Shown piece by piece: positions 38,369 to 50,220 of a stretch of DNA of 64,000 nucleotides. The first letter of the stretch is position 1. Every line of letters starts with the position of its first letter. Position numbers and translations under genes: made by a program. The stretch covers positions 434,001-498,000 of the forward strand of contig RCSZ01000009.1 of the NCBI GenBank assembly GCA_014898425.1. The letters run 5' to 3'. Below the pieces are notes generated by a model. The model saw nothing but the letters and a program-made list of their open reading frames with translations. It was not told where the DNA came from and made no database searches. The stretch is from Botryotinia globosa (lineage: Eukaryota; Ascomycota; Leotiomycetes; Helotiales; Sclerotiniaceae).

Positions 38369-40281
38369 CTCCTAATCCTTAATATTATCTCTTTTACTTC
38401 ATTCACACTTACATTTACTATATAAAATTATGAATAGTATTATAATAATGAAAATGCTGATTGAATTGTTTATCATATAATTATAAAGGTAATATTACTA
38501 TAAAAAGAAAAAAAAAAGATTGATTATTATTCTAAAACTCAAGGATATTATAATTAAAAAAAGAAATTTATTTAATAAACTATAATTTATTTTCAAAAAG
38601 TCTTAAATCTTATATTATTTTAATTCTAAGAAAAGATTATTTATCGAGATAAATATATTGAAGAAAAGAATAAATAATATAATCTGTTTTTTTATAATCA
38701 ATCTGCTTATTTAAAAATCTATTATATTAATTATAATTTTATTACAACTTATTATTTTTATTGAGTCTAATTATTAATTAATAAAATTAAAAGTTATGGG
38801 TTTATGTTAAATAATTTCTAGAATTTGATATTTAATTGTATTATTGAAATTTCTAATAATGATATATATAGATTATTTTGTAAATATTCAGATTATAATT
38901 CAGATTTTAATAAATATATCTTTATCAATTCAATTGAATCCTTATTATTTACAAAATTCTAAATATTTTTTTCAATTTCGCTTTGAGGTATAATACAAAC
39001 CTAGATATCTTAATATTGTATTAAATATTTTATTATAATTTTGTATTATTAATAAGAAAATAAAATATAAAAATTAGTTTAAATAGAAAATAAATATAAT
39101 ATTGGAATAATAAATATTATAATTTATTTTATAGCAATATTATAAATTGAAAAAACTTAACTATAGAAATTTAAATAGATATATATATTAAATTTATAAT
39201 GTATTAAAGTAATTGAATAAATCGAAGAAAATAATAAATTCAAAATCAATATTACAAAGTTATTTTTCAATTTAAAAAAATATTCTATATACAAAAACTG
39301 ATGCAATATATTCTCGAAAAAAATCAATAATATTTAACGCTTTAAAAATAAGATTTTCAATTATATATATAATCAATCAAATTATTCTAATTATAATCGA
39401 ATTTATAAAAAGATTTTTTTAATTTTTATGTTTTTAATATTTCAAAAAAACTTCAATTTTTTCTTCTTCATTATCATCGATGTAAAATATCATTAACTTT
39501 TAAATATTTAATTTTATAGATTACTATAATTAGTTTTAATTTTATTATACATTCTCCATATAATTTCTATCAATTTCATTTTGATTTTATTTAAATCGAT
39601 ATTAGATTTTTTTGATTATATATTACCAATTATCAATAAATTATTCAAAATAATTATTTCGATTTTATAGAAAAATATTTGAATAATAATTCAATGAAGA
39701 GATTCTTTAATTCAATATTTATTTTTAATATTATAAAAAGTATTCTATATAACAATATTTGATTAAAATAAGAAATTTATATTTCAAATATAAAAAGAAA
39801 TTATAAACTTATTGGATATTAAACTGCTATTTAATATAATATGATATTCTCAAATAAATAGTAATAATAAACAAATTAATCAAATTATTGAAATTACTTT
39901 TTAATATTATCTTAATATATTAAATAATATTTTGTAATAACTAACAATTTCATTATATCCATCCATAGTTTTATCAAATTCTATATCTCAAAATATAAAT
40001 ATTATCATTATTATAATTATATATAAATTTAAAATTAAAAAGCTATTCAATATCGTAATTAAAATAATTATAGAATTCTTAAAAACATTATTTTTAAAAA
40101 CTAGATTTGAATTTATAATAGAATATAAAACTAAAGTATATCTAATAAAACCTATTAATAATATTAAATATAAACTAATAATCATTAAGATAATTGATAT
40201 AATCAAATTTATAATTATATTTATAAAATATTCTTTCAATCAATACAAATCTATATTCTTTAGAATTAAAAATTGTATTTC

Positions 40282-40390
40282 ATTGAAATTATATTTTATT
40301 GAAATTATATTTTATTGAAATTATATTTTATTGAAATTATATTTTATTGAAATTATATTTTATTGAAATTATATTTTATTGAAATTATAT
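40282..40390. repeat. 16-bp tandem repeat, about 7 copies
   Basis: The unit ATTGAAATTATATTTT is repeated with almost no variation, inside the LTR retrotransposon near its 3' end. Confidence 0.95.
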
Positions 40391-40861
40391 CAAGAATATA
40401 ATATATCTAATATAACAAATAAAAATTGAAAAATCAAATAACAATTTATAAATTCATTTAGAATATTAAAAAGGATTGGATATTTGATTTATTAAATTAA
40501 ATTATTTAAATCTATAAAAATATGTTTGGTTATTAATATTATATATTTCAAATCTATACTAAGTTTTATACAAAATTTCTATTATTATCTTTTTATATAA
40601 AGAATTCTATAAAATCTGAAGTTAATTTCTAAATGGATTCTATATAAAAAAAATTCAATATAAAAAAGAAGGAGAAGAAATAATCGAATATTTGATTCGT
40701 TTTTAAAAAAAAAAAATAGAATGGGATATTAGATAAAAAGATATCAACAAAACTGATCAAAGTTTTTAAGGAATAACTATATATATATTTTAAATGAAAT
40801 ACAAATATTAAATATGTTTTGTTTTTGCTTTAGAACAAAGTATTATTTTATTAATAATATT

Positions 40862-40996
40862 TATTATATTTTGAATATATATTATATATGTATATAATAA
40901 ATTAATTTAATATAAATTAAGTAAGTAAGGATGATTATTTTGATACTTATTATCTAATTCTAAATAATATTTCTTTTATTTTAAACAAGTCTAACA
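40862..40996 (+). repeat. 3' LTR (135 bp)
   Basis: Same length as the 5' LTR; ends TCTAACA and is followed by the ATTCT duplication at 40997-41001. Confidence 0.78.
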
Positions 40997-41001
40997 ATTC
41001 T

Positions 41002-41190
41002 TGATTGAATATAATGTTAATATTATATAGAAACTTAGATATTATTCAAGGGTTTAGAAATTACGAAAATATTATTTTATTAATATTAATATTATTTAGG
41101 GGTTTAGAATTATGGAAAGATTATTCTATTATTATTAGCATTGTACTTCTATCATTTTATATTCCTGCTTGTGCTAATAGGGTAGGTAAT
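41002..41190. mobile_element. AT-rich repeat family H, right part
   Basis: Continues 33507-34096 after the LTR element. It matches 44770-45000, ending at the TGTGCTAATAGGGTAG region, and is inverted at 41812-41990. The 63-codon frame here (41005-41196) lies wholly in the repeat and is not considered a gene. Confidence 0.55.
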
Positions 41191-41811
41191 TTGTAAATGA
41201 TATTATCATCAAATTTATAATAAGAATCTGAGGTGAATATAATTATAATAGTATATAGGCAGATGGATGATTTGTATTGCTTAGCTCATCAAATCAAGTG
41301 AAAATTAATCTAATAGATTTATAGATTTATGGATTTATAGATTTATAGATTTATAGATTTATAGATTTATAGATTTATAGATTTATAGATTTATAGATTT
41401 ATAGATTTATAGATCAATAGTATTCAGGCAAATAATCAAAGAAATATAGTGTATATAAAGATCAACGATAACTTTTATAATCTTTAATTTAATCAAATTT
41501 CATTTATAGATACAATTTATAAATGAACCCATATATATCTATAAAATATTATATAATTTGAATAAATAATCAATAAAAAAACTCCATAATAAGATTTAAT
41601 AAATTGATAAGAATTATTGAAATTCGATAAGATTTCTTGAATTATATATAAAAAGTTTATTCAATTTTCTATTAAATATTTTGAGATTTTAATATTTTAC
41701 TAATAATTGAATAAATTTTTTATATATAAAGAGGGTTTTTTATTTTTCTAATTTAGCAAATTTATTTATAAAAAAATGAAAAAAGAGTGATTTATTTAAA
41801 TCTTATAACTT
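41191..41811. other. AT-rich spacer with (GATTTATA)n
   Basis: Holds the 8-bp tandem array at 41314-41413; otherwise nothing is recognised. Confidence 0.4.
41314..41413. repeat. (GATTTATA) tandem array, about 12 copies
   Basis: Near-perfect 8-bp units with one G variant. Confidence 0.96.
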
Positions 41812-42469
41812 TTCTACCTTAACAGCACAAACAGGGATATAAATCAATGGAAGCATAATACTAATATTAATAAAATAATATTTCTATAATTCTCAAATTT
41901 CTAAATACCTTAATAATACAAATAGGAATTCTATATAATATTTTTATAGTACCTTACATTATATAATATCCAATTGGAATAGAATATATGAACTAAATTT
42001 CTAATTAAATATAATATATATATTTATAATATAATGAAAACATTATCAAAATAACTAGATATAACTAATTAATACCTGTAATTAATCTTTATAAACATTA
42101 TAATTAGTTCTTATAAAGCTTACATTATAAATCTAAAAAAACAATAAAAAGTTATAGAATTCAAATTAAAATTGATTATTTTTTAAAATAGATTTTAGAA
42201 AACAAAACGAAAAATTATACCTAAGTATTTGAGAATTCTAATTAAATTTTATTAGTATTTTAATAATATAAATAGGGATATATAACAATGAAAATATAAT
42301 ATTAATATTAATAAAATAGTATTTCTTTTTATGGTTTTCAAATCTTTAAACAATATTAATACTAATAAGATAATAATTCTATAATTTCTAAGTTTTTAAA
42401 TAATACTTGAATCTACAATTAATATTCAAATCTCTAAATAATATTTGAATCTTTATATGGTGTTAATAG
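41812..42469 (-). mobile_element. Repeat family H, inverted copies
   Basis: The reverse of 41002-41190 and of 44770-45000 is readable twice (41812-41990 and about 42230-42469), with an internal block shared with 33540-33740. Class unknown. Confidence 0.5.
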
Positions 42470-43800
42470 TAATAGTAATAATAAATTCTTAATCGATTCG
42501 ATCTATATATAGTTATTCTGAGATTATATAATATATTTATATATGATTTTAATTAAATAAAATAAATAAAAAGGAAAATAAAAACCTAGCTCTTTTCAAA
42601 TTTCCTTATTAAATTTTTAAATAATCCTTTAAAAATCCATTTCAAATCCTTTGAACTGTTTATAATGTATATCTATTCTATTCAAAAATCTTTTATTTAA
42701 TAAAACTTTATATTGTTTATTCCACTATAATAATCTCCTTCTTTTTATTTAACTCTTTTCAAAATATTATAAAAGTTATATTTAATTATAATATTGTTTT
42801 CTTTTTGAAGAGTTATTTTTACTCTTTAATTCTTCAAATTCCTTTTAAAGAATCATTATTTTATTATAACTCTCTAATCTAATACTTTTAAACTTTATAT
42901 TCATTTTCTTTTAATGTATATCAATAATATATAATTTCCTCTTAAACCTATTATTTCTTATTCCCTTTCAACTTATTGATTATTTTATCAATATAAAGAT
43001 TATAATTATATTAAGATTTATTGTATTATTTTATTAATATAAAAAATGAAGTTGTATTATAAAATTAATTGAATAAAATCAAATAGTAAATATAATAATA
43101 TTAGAATACTATTGCTTTTAATAATATACATTTTGTATTTAAAAGATTATTATTCTTTTAATTATAATCAATAATATATTGTTTGCTATACAAAGTAATA
43201 TTGAAATTAGTATTTTCATAATAATATTATATACTAATATAAAATACTATATATTCAAACTAATAATATATTATTGTGAAATAAAAGATCTGACCTTTTT
43301 TGGTATTTATATAAGATAGTTATAAGTATACTAAAAGGATATTAATTACTATATATATTAATATATTCCTTATAAAATATTTTCTGAAAAAAACAAAGCC
43401 TTTTGAAAAAAAAATATCTTTTATTTTTCTATATTTAAAACCTTTCTTTTTTGTAATTGAAATCTTTTTATAAAACCACTAAATATTGAAAAGTTTAAAT
43501 TATTATAGGAATTTGTAATTTATTCTTTTTTATTATTTTTATCCGATATAATAAATTTATTATTAATAATAAAATATTAGTAATTCTAATATAGATATAT
43601 TAAATCCTGTTTTTGAATACAAACAATAATATCTTTTCAATCTAAGTAAATATCAATTCAACAATTTTAGGAAAAAGTAAAAAGTAATATTCTAATTTAA
43701 ATACAATAAAAAGTAATATTCTACTTTAAATATAATAAAAATTAATACGTTTTTCCAAGATAATCTTTGCTTGGTTTTTTCGTATTTTCTATAATATTAA
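42470..43800 (-). mobile_element. LINE-family-2 copy (minus)
   Basis: It begins with a TAATAGTAATAGTAATAA tail and matches, in reverse, the copy at 48590-49792 along its length (for example the TTAATCGATTCGAT block near 42490 and the TTTTTCGTATTTTC block near 43780). Together they form a long inverted repeat with about 4.8 kb between the arms. Confidence 0.68.
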
Positions 43801-44640
43801 TATAATATTAATAAAATGTTAATATTATATTAATACTTTACCCAATTAGAGATTTAATAGAAAAAACTATAAATAATGTAATGTTGAAATTGATATTTAT
43901 ATAATTATATAATATTAATATAAAAATTAAAGATTTAAAGAAATAATATTTTATATAATAATAATTTCCGATTTTTATAATTCGATATATAATATTATTT
44001 CAAACATTAATATATATATTTGAAGTTCTTTAAATATCATGAATTATTTATTTATAAGATTTTATTTATAGAATGATTTCAAATTTATAAAATTTATAAA
44101 TTTCGAATTAAAGCCCTAATATAATATATTATATTATAATATAGAAATTAATTTTTAATTAAACTTTATTATGATTTTTAGATCTAGTTTTTCTGTTTTA
44201 TTAATTATAACACTTTGTTTTGCTAGAACCCACTTTAAAAACAACTAATTTTTGATTCTATAACTTTTATTTTTTGTTTTTTAGATCTATAATATAAGCT
44301 TTATAAAGGCTAACTATAAGAATTAATTAATTATACTTTAATAATGCTTTCATTATATTAAAAATATATATACTATATTCAATTAGGAGTATAGCTTAGA
44401 TAATATATTCCAATTGAATATTATATAGTGTGGAATAATATAAGAATATTATATAGAATTCCTATTTATACCATGAAAATATATTAGAGCTTTATTTGAA
44501 ATATAATAAATTCTATAAATTTGAAGTCATTATATAAATAGAATCTTATAAATAAATAATTTATAGTTTTCAAAGAATTCAAAATATATATATTAATCTA
44601 TGAAATAATATTATATATCAAATTATAAGAGTTTGAAATT
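43801..44640. repeat. Family H segment with about 130-bp internal inverted repeat
   Basis: 43975-44100 is the inverse of about 44500-44640, enclosing about 400 bp that matches, inverted, the 33540-33740 and 41930-42130 blocks. It could be a small inverted-repeat element or two abutting copies. Confidence 0.5.
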
Positions 44641-45035
44641 ACTATTATAAAAAATATATATATATTTCAGTTTTATAAAACTTATAATATTATAGAATAT
44701 TATATTTTTAATGATATTATTTTATTAAAAGCTTTTTTTATTCAATTTTTGTTTGAACATAATATTAAGATAATATTAATATTATATAGGGATTTAAGTA
44801 TTATTTAAAGACTTGAATATTATTTGGAGATTTGAGTATTATTTAGAGATTTAGGAATTATAGAAATACCATTTCATTAATATTAATATTGTTTAAAAAT
44901 TTGAGAATTATAGAAACATTATTCTATCAATATTATTCTATTAATATTAGTACTTTATTTCTATTTTTTTGAATTCTTGTTTGTATTATTAGGGTAGATA
45001 ATATATTTCAAATTTCAAATTTATATAATTTTATA
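44641..45035. mobile_element. Repeat family H copy carrying the empty LTR site
   Basis: It matches the joined flanks 34060-34096 plus 41002-41190 without the LTR element. It contains a roughly 20-bp sub-repeat (GATTTGAGTATTATTTAGA) several times. Confidence 0.5.
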
Positions 45036-45039
45036 TTAA

Positions 45040-45340
45040 TTCCTTCAAAATGAACTTTTTATATTTATTAAAATATTATATAAATTTTTAATATCGAATT
45101 CTATTAAGCTTTTAGATATATTAGAATGAAGAAAAACAAAATAATTGATACTTTTTCAAATTTAATATTTATAAATGTACTTAAAAACTAAAAACTATTT
45201 TATAATCTATCATCAATAGAATCGTTAATATAATTGAAAAATTCAAATTTTATTTAAAATAAATATAAAAACAAAAATAATTATAACAATAAAAATAAAA
45301 TCTTTTTTCTAATTAATTATGACAAATTAAATTTTTATTT
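45040..45340 (+). mobile_element. LINE-family-1 3'-proximal fragment
   Basis: Matches about 25880-26200 of the complete LINE in the same orientation, then jumps to a LINE-internal region, so it is a separate fragment or a rearrangement. Confidence 0.5.
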
Positions 45341-45424
45341 GAAAAATGAATAATATTTATAGTTTTTCTTAATAAATATAATTAATAATTAGTTTTTTGA
45401 ATATTAAATAGTATATTTCTAATT

Positions 45425-46030
45425 ATTGGAGGTTTATTTTCTTAATATTCTTGTTGTTTGTGAGGATTGAAGTATATAGTATATATATGAAAAATGAGAG
45501 ATTTTTGTTTAGTGAGATCCGATTCAAGCGATTTGATTGGCTTGATTTTTTTGGTATTGTGGTATAGTGTAATAATCAAAACAGAAATTTTATTTTTCAA
45601 TAAATTATTTTAAATGAATTGAATGAAAAATAATAAAATAAGTAATTATATAGATTGAAATAAAACTTTTCAATAATCTAATTATTGTAATAATAATATT
45701 ATAAATATTATATATTTTTATTATTTAATATTTTTTTTAATTTTAATATAATTTAAATAATATTTTAAAATATTATTAATATTCAATTTTGAATGAATTT
45801 AGTCTAAATTAGTTTGTTTATATAATATATTATTAAAATTAAATATATAATGCTGATTTCATAATTTATTGTTATTATTAATATTATTATTATTAAAAGA
45901 AGGTAAACCGATTTCGTTTGTAAGTTTTCAATCCATTTATTATTCAAATTTTTAATTTAAAATATATTTTCTTAAAATTTTAATTTATGTTGTATTAATG
46001 CAAGGGGTTTGGGGGCTTGTAGGCTTTTGG
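45425..46030 (+). mobile_element. Helitron-like non-autonomous element, copy 4 (606 bp, RIP-degraded)
   Basis: It begins TTGGAGG and ends in a mutated hairpin (GGGGGCTTGTAGGCTTTTGG), with C-to-T changes relative to copies 1-3. The LINE paralogue near 21795 is the empty site: lengths match exactly, so there is no duplication, and the element sits between A and T. Confidence 0.68.
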
Positions 46031-46103
46031 TTTTTAAGATTCTATATAATTATATAATTATAAAAATCCTTATTTTATTTTTTAAATCTAAATAATAAAA
46101 TAA

Positions 46104-46749
46104 TTGGAGGTTTACCTCCTTAATATTCTTATTGTTTACGAAAACTGAAGGTATATATAGATACAAAAAAAGAGAACCTTGTTTATTGAGATCCGATTCA
46201 AGTAATCTGATTGACTGAATTTAAGCGATTTGATTAGCTCGATTTTCTTGATATTATAATTATAATACAATTCCTTATTTTTTTAATAACATTATTTAAA
46301 TTAATATAAATTAAATAAAAAAAAAGAAAAGTGGTAACTATATATAAGAAATTAAAGGCTTTCAAATAATATATTTTTTACATTGCTAGTTTCAAAACTA
46401 AGGGTTTTTCAAAGGGTTGAAATTTAATTAGTATAGATATAGTTAAAGTTTATATAATCAATTGAAAGAGGGTTATATTGAATATAGTGAGCCTAAAATT
46501 AATACAAATTATTTTAATATTATAGCTTTTGTGGTTCAATGATATAATTGATGATTTGAAGTGAAATGATCTATTAAAATGTAAAAAAAAAAAATAATAA
46601 TAATAAAAAAATAAAGTAATATAATGAGGTAAACCAACTTCGCCTGTAAGCTTTCAATAAAATTTCTTTTTTAGATTTTTATAATAATAAATATAATTAT
46701 ATAATACTTTCTTAAAAAGTAAGGGGTCCGGGGGCTCGCAGGCCCCTGG
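46104..46749 (+). mobile_element. Helitron-like non-autonomous element, copy 3 (646 bp)
   Basis: It reads TTGGAGGTTTACCTCC to the hairpin and terminal CTGG, followed by T. The empty site in the LINE paralogue near 21855 again shows no duplication. Near 46520, a GTGGTTCAATGATATAATTG stretch looks like a pol III A-box/tRNA D-arm, also present in copies 1 and 2, but no tRNA fold is evident. Confidence 0.72.
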
Positions 46750-47659
46750 TAATAATAAATAAACTTTTATTATTAATTAAATATATATTCAAATCAAAAC
46801 ACTTTTAATTTATATCAAATCTTTGAATTTTAAAATTAGTAAATATATTAATAAGATTTTTTAAATGATTTTATTTATTAAGATATCTTATATTTATATA
46901 TTTTTCAATATTAATAATTCTTTTCAATTTATTAAAAAGAAATATATTATCTTCTACTATAGTTTTCAATATTAAAAATATTATATTTTAATATAATATA
47001 AACAAATTTCTCTTTATATTTACTATAAAAATAAAATAGAAAAATATATAAACCCTATCAATATTAATTATATTATATCATTTTAATATATTAATTATTA
47101 TAAATTATTTAAAATTGATTATAACAAATACTCTATCAGCTTATAATAATAGAAATATTAAATTTTTTTCTTAAAAAATATATTTAAAATTAATTGAAAA
47201 ATTCAAAAATTTAATATAAATGATTCACTTAATCATTGAATTTATAAAAATAAAAATATTCAATATTTCTAGAATTATAATGTTTATTTTTAAATATATA
47301 TATAGAAGCTTTTCTTATATCTAATTAAATATTAATTTAAAAATAATTCAAAACTTTTATAGTTACAATTTAAATATTTCTTTTCAAAAAAAAGACTAAC
47401 TTTTTTGATATATAATTTTAATAAACTAAATATTTCGAGTATAAAATAACCTTTTATTAATATTGATATCATATTTTAGATTTTGTAATAAAATTAATAT
47501 TTGATTATTTGAATGATATATTCTTTATATTTATTAAATTAATATCAATAAATTCTTTTTGTATACATAATAATTTTTATAATCTCTTAATCTTTAATAA
47601 ATTAATATTATATCTATTCCGGAAGCTTTGGATATTTGTAAATATATAAATATAAAAGC

Positions 47660-47965
47660 ATCAAATGATAATGATAGAGGGGAATTGAGAGAGTTGGGAG
47701 AAACTGTCAAAAAAGTAATGAGGGGTGAAGGATGAAGCATAGAGAGAAGGGTAGGGGGGAGAAGAATAGCAAGCGAAGGAAGAATTCGGGGAGAGGATAG
47801 AAAGAATAAGACGAGGGGCAAGGGAGAGCAGAAGAGAGAGGAACAAAAGAATAAGGGGGATTCCGGGGGAGGGGAGGGAGGAGGGATGGGGAGGGGAGGG
47901 GGGGAGGGGAGTTAGGGGAGGGGAGGGAGGGGAGGGAGGGGAGGGGAGGGGGTAGGGTTGAGGGA
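47660..47965. repeat. GC-rich polypurine (G/A) tract
   Basis: About 300 bp in which almost every base of the plus strand is G or A, with long G runs (about 47875-47960). It interrupts the LINE. It could form triplex DNA or G-quadruplexes. The 60-75-codon minus-strand frames here are products of the base bias. It resembles the reverse complement of the polypyrimidine parts at about 20720-20813 and 55440-55480. Confidence 0.85.
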
Positions 47966-47983
47966 TTATGTATAGTTTATGAG

Positions 47984-48120
47984 GGTATTTTATTTTATTT
48001 TATTTTATTTTATTTTATTTTATTTTATTTTATTTATTTTATTTATTTATTTTATTTTATTTTATTTTATTTTATTTTATTTTATTTTATTTTATTTTAT
48101 TTTATTTATTTTATTTATTA
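47984..48120. repeat. (TTTTA)n microsatellite
   Basis: About 135 bp of TTTTA with occasional TTTA units, directly after the polypurine tract. Confidence 0.96.
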
Positions 48121-48589
48121 TTATTTTTTTTTTTTTTGATATACTATTTAATTAAAAATGATTTTAATATTTGATATCATATCTTTGAGCTAGAAATATA
48201 ATTAAGATATAAAAATTCGGAATTCGTATATTAATTTAATAATAATAATATAAATTTTATAAATATCTTTGATAATCTTATTCATAGAATAGAATATATT
48301 ATTAATATTATCTTTTTTAAAATTCCTTTATTGATATTATTATCAGAAAAGATATGTAACAATTTCAATTATAAAACCCAAATTTCTATTATTCTAAAAC
48401 AAAATATAATCCTATTGAAATAACATTATTACAAATTCTAAAATCAAAATTAAATAAATTCTTTATTCTGATTCAAATCAATAAAATCTATTTCCTTAAA
48501 CTTTTTTTGTTAATTGATAAAAAAACCATCAAAATATGTATTATTAATTTTATAATAATAATAGATTTCGTTATATATATAATCAATAA

Positions 48590-49792
48590 TATAGAAAAAC
48601 ACGAAAAAACCAAAGAAAAAGTTTTCTTGGAAAAATCCATTAATCTTTATTATATTCAAAGTAGAATATTATTTTCCATTTCTTTTTGAAACTATTAAAT
48701 TGATATTTATTTAAATTGAAAAGATATTGGTATCAATATTTAAAAAAGGTTTAATATATTTATATCAAAATTATTAATATTGTATTATTGATCATAGGTT
48801 TATTACATCGAATATAATTAATAGAAAAAATTAAATTATAGATTTTTTATAATGATTTGGTGTTTTCAATATTTAAGTGTTTTAAAAAGGGTTTTAATTA
48901 TAAAAAAAGAAGGTTTTTGGATATAAAAATATAAAAAGTAAAAACTTTTTAAAAGGTTTTGCGTTTTTTAGGAAGTATTTTATAAGAGATATATCAATAT
49001 ATATAGTAATTAATATCTTTTTAATATATATATAATTATTATATATAAAAAATGATATATCATTGATTATAATTAAAGGAATGATAATCTTTTAAATATA
49101 GAATATATATTATTAAAAGTAATAATATTCTAATTTTATTATATTTATTATTTGATTTCGTTTAATGAATTGTATAATCTAGTTTATTCTTTATATTAAT
49201 AGGATATTATAATAGATTTTAATATAATTATATTTTTTATATTAATAGAATAATTGATAAATTAAAAGAAAATAAGAAATAATAGGTTTAGAAGGAAATT
49301 TTATATTATTGATATATATTAAGAAAAGATAGATATAAAGTTTATAAATGATAGATTAAAAAGTTATAATAAAATAATGACTTTGTAAAAAGAATTTGAA
49401 AAATTAAAGAATAAAAATAATTCTTTCAAAAGGATACAATATTATAATTAATTATAGTTTCTATAAAATTTCCAAAAGAGTTGAATAGAAAAGGGAGATT
49501 ATTTTAATAAAATAAATAATATAAAGTTTTCATAAATATATTGAAAGAATATAGAAATAGAAATTTTTTGAATAGAATAGATATATATTATAAAAACGCA
49601 AAGGATTTGAAAAGGATTGTTTAAAGAATTATTCAAAAATTTAATAAATCTTTTTGAAAAGAAATAAGTTTTTATTCTTTTTCTTATTTATTTTATTTAA
49701 TTAAAACTATGTATAGATATATTGTATAGTTTTAACATATATATATATATATAAATCGAATCGATTAAGAATTTACTACTACTATTACTATT
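48590..49792 (+). mobile_element. LINE-family-2 copy (1.2 kb, 5'-truncated) with 10-bp duplication
   Basis: It ends in TACTACTACTATTACTAT and is flanked by TAATCAATAA at 48580-48589 and 49793-49802. Removing it restores the LINE-family-1 sequence. The 3' tail resembles that of family 1, but the body differs. A 60-codon frame crossing its left end is not a gene. Confidence 0.7.
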
Positions 49793-50220
49793 TAATCAAT
49801 AAATCTAATAAAAAACTAGGAAAATATTATTATAATAAACTTTTAAATATAAAAAGATTTATCACAACTTTTTTTATAAATTTATTTAAAAAAAGAAATT
49901 CTATTAATAAATCAAGTTTTTTGTATGATAATATAATAAACCAAATATAATTATTAAAAAATTATTATAAATAAATTGAAATTCTAAAACGTTTTATAAG
50001 ATTATTCATTAATATAAGTTAAAAATTGATTTGAAATTATTATTTTTATATATTAATAATATCTTTATTAAGAATACTGTGAAAAATACTGAGATTTTAT
50101 ATAAAAAGATTCTTATTTATTTTATTATTATAAATAATTTTGAATAAAATCTATTCGAAAATTGAAATGGATTAAATATTTTAAAATAATTTTTATTTAT
50201 ATTAATAAAAATAAAATATA

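Larger units (their letters stand above)
38272..38413. mobile_element. Solo LTR (142 bp) with 5-bp duplication TTTAC
   Basis: Begins TGTTACACTTTTAAGC and ends TTCACACTTACA; TTTAC precedes (38267-38271) and follows (38414-38418). It is the least mutated member of the LTR family here and still has CpG sites. It contains a 22-bp perfect palindrome (38286-38307, with a CACGTG in each arm) and a 10-bp-stem hairpin (38343-38368). Confidence 0.82.
34102..40996 (+). mobile_element. LTR retrotransposon (6.9 kb), complete in structure, RIP-degraded
   Basis: Two 135-bp LTRs (34102-34236 and 40862-40996), each starting TATTA (TG changed to TA) and ending TCTAATA or TCTAACA, are flanked by the 5-bp duplication ATTCT. 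Directly after the 5' LTR, TAATAGC resembles an initiator-Met primer-binding site (TGGTAGC) with both G changed to A. A retropepsin-like relic at 36394-36744 sets the coding strand as plus. A solo LTR of the same family is nested at 38272-38413. The protease type points to Ty3/Gypsy. No intact protein remains. Confidence 0.78.

Noticed and set aside
39988..40239. 83-codon hydrophobic minus-strand frame
   Set aside because: Antisense inside the LTR retrotransposon; composition is explained by A/T richness.
41005..41196. 63-codon plus-strand frame
   Set aside because: Wholly within repeat family H and not conserved in the paralogue near 44770-45000.
40282..41413. CRISPR-like or satellite array
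   Set aside because: The tandem arrays here have contiguous short units and no spacers, and the organism is a fungus.
47594..47846. Two hydrophobic minus-strand frames
   Set aside because: They result from the polypurine tract; no start context, no family resemblance.
47940..47965. Telomere-like GGGTAGGGTTGAGGG
   Set aside because: Single degenerate run within a polypurine tract, not an array of TTAGGG.
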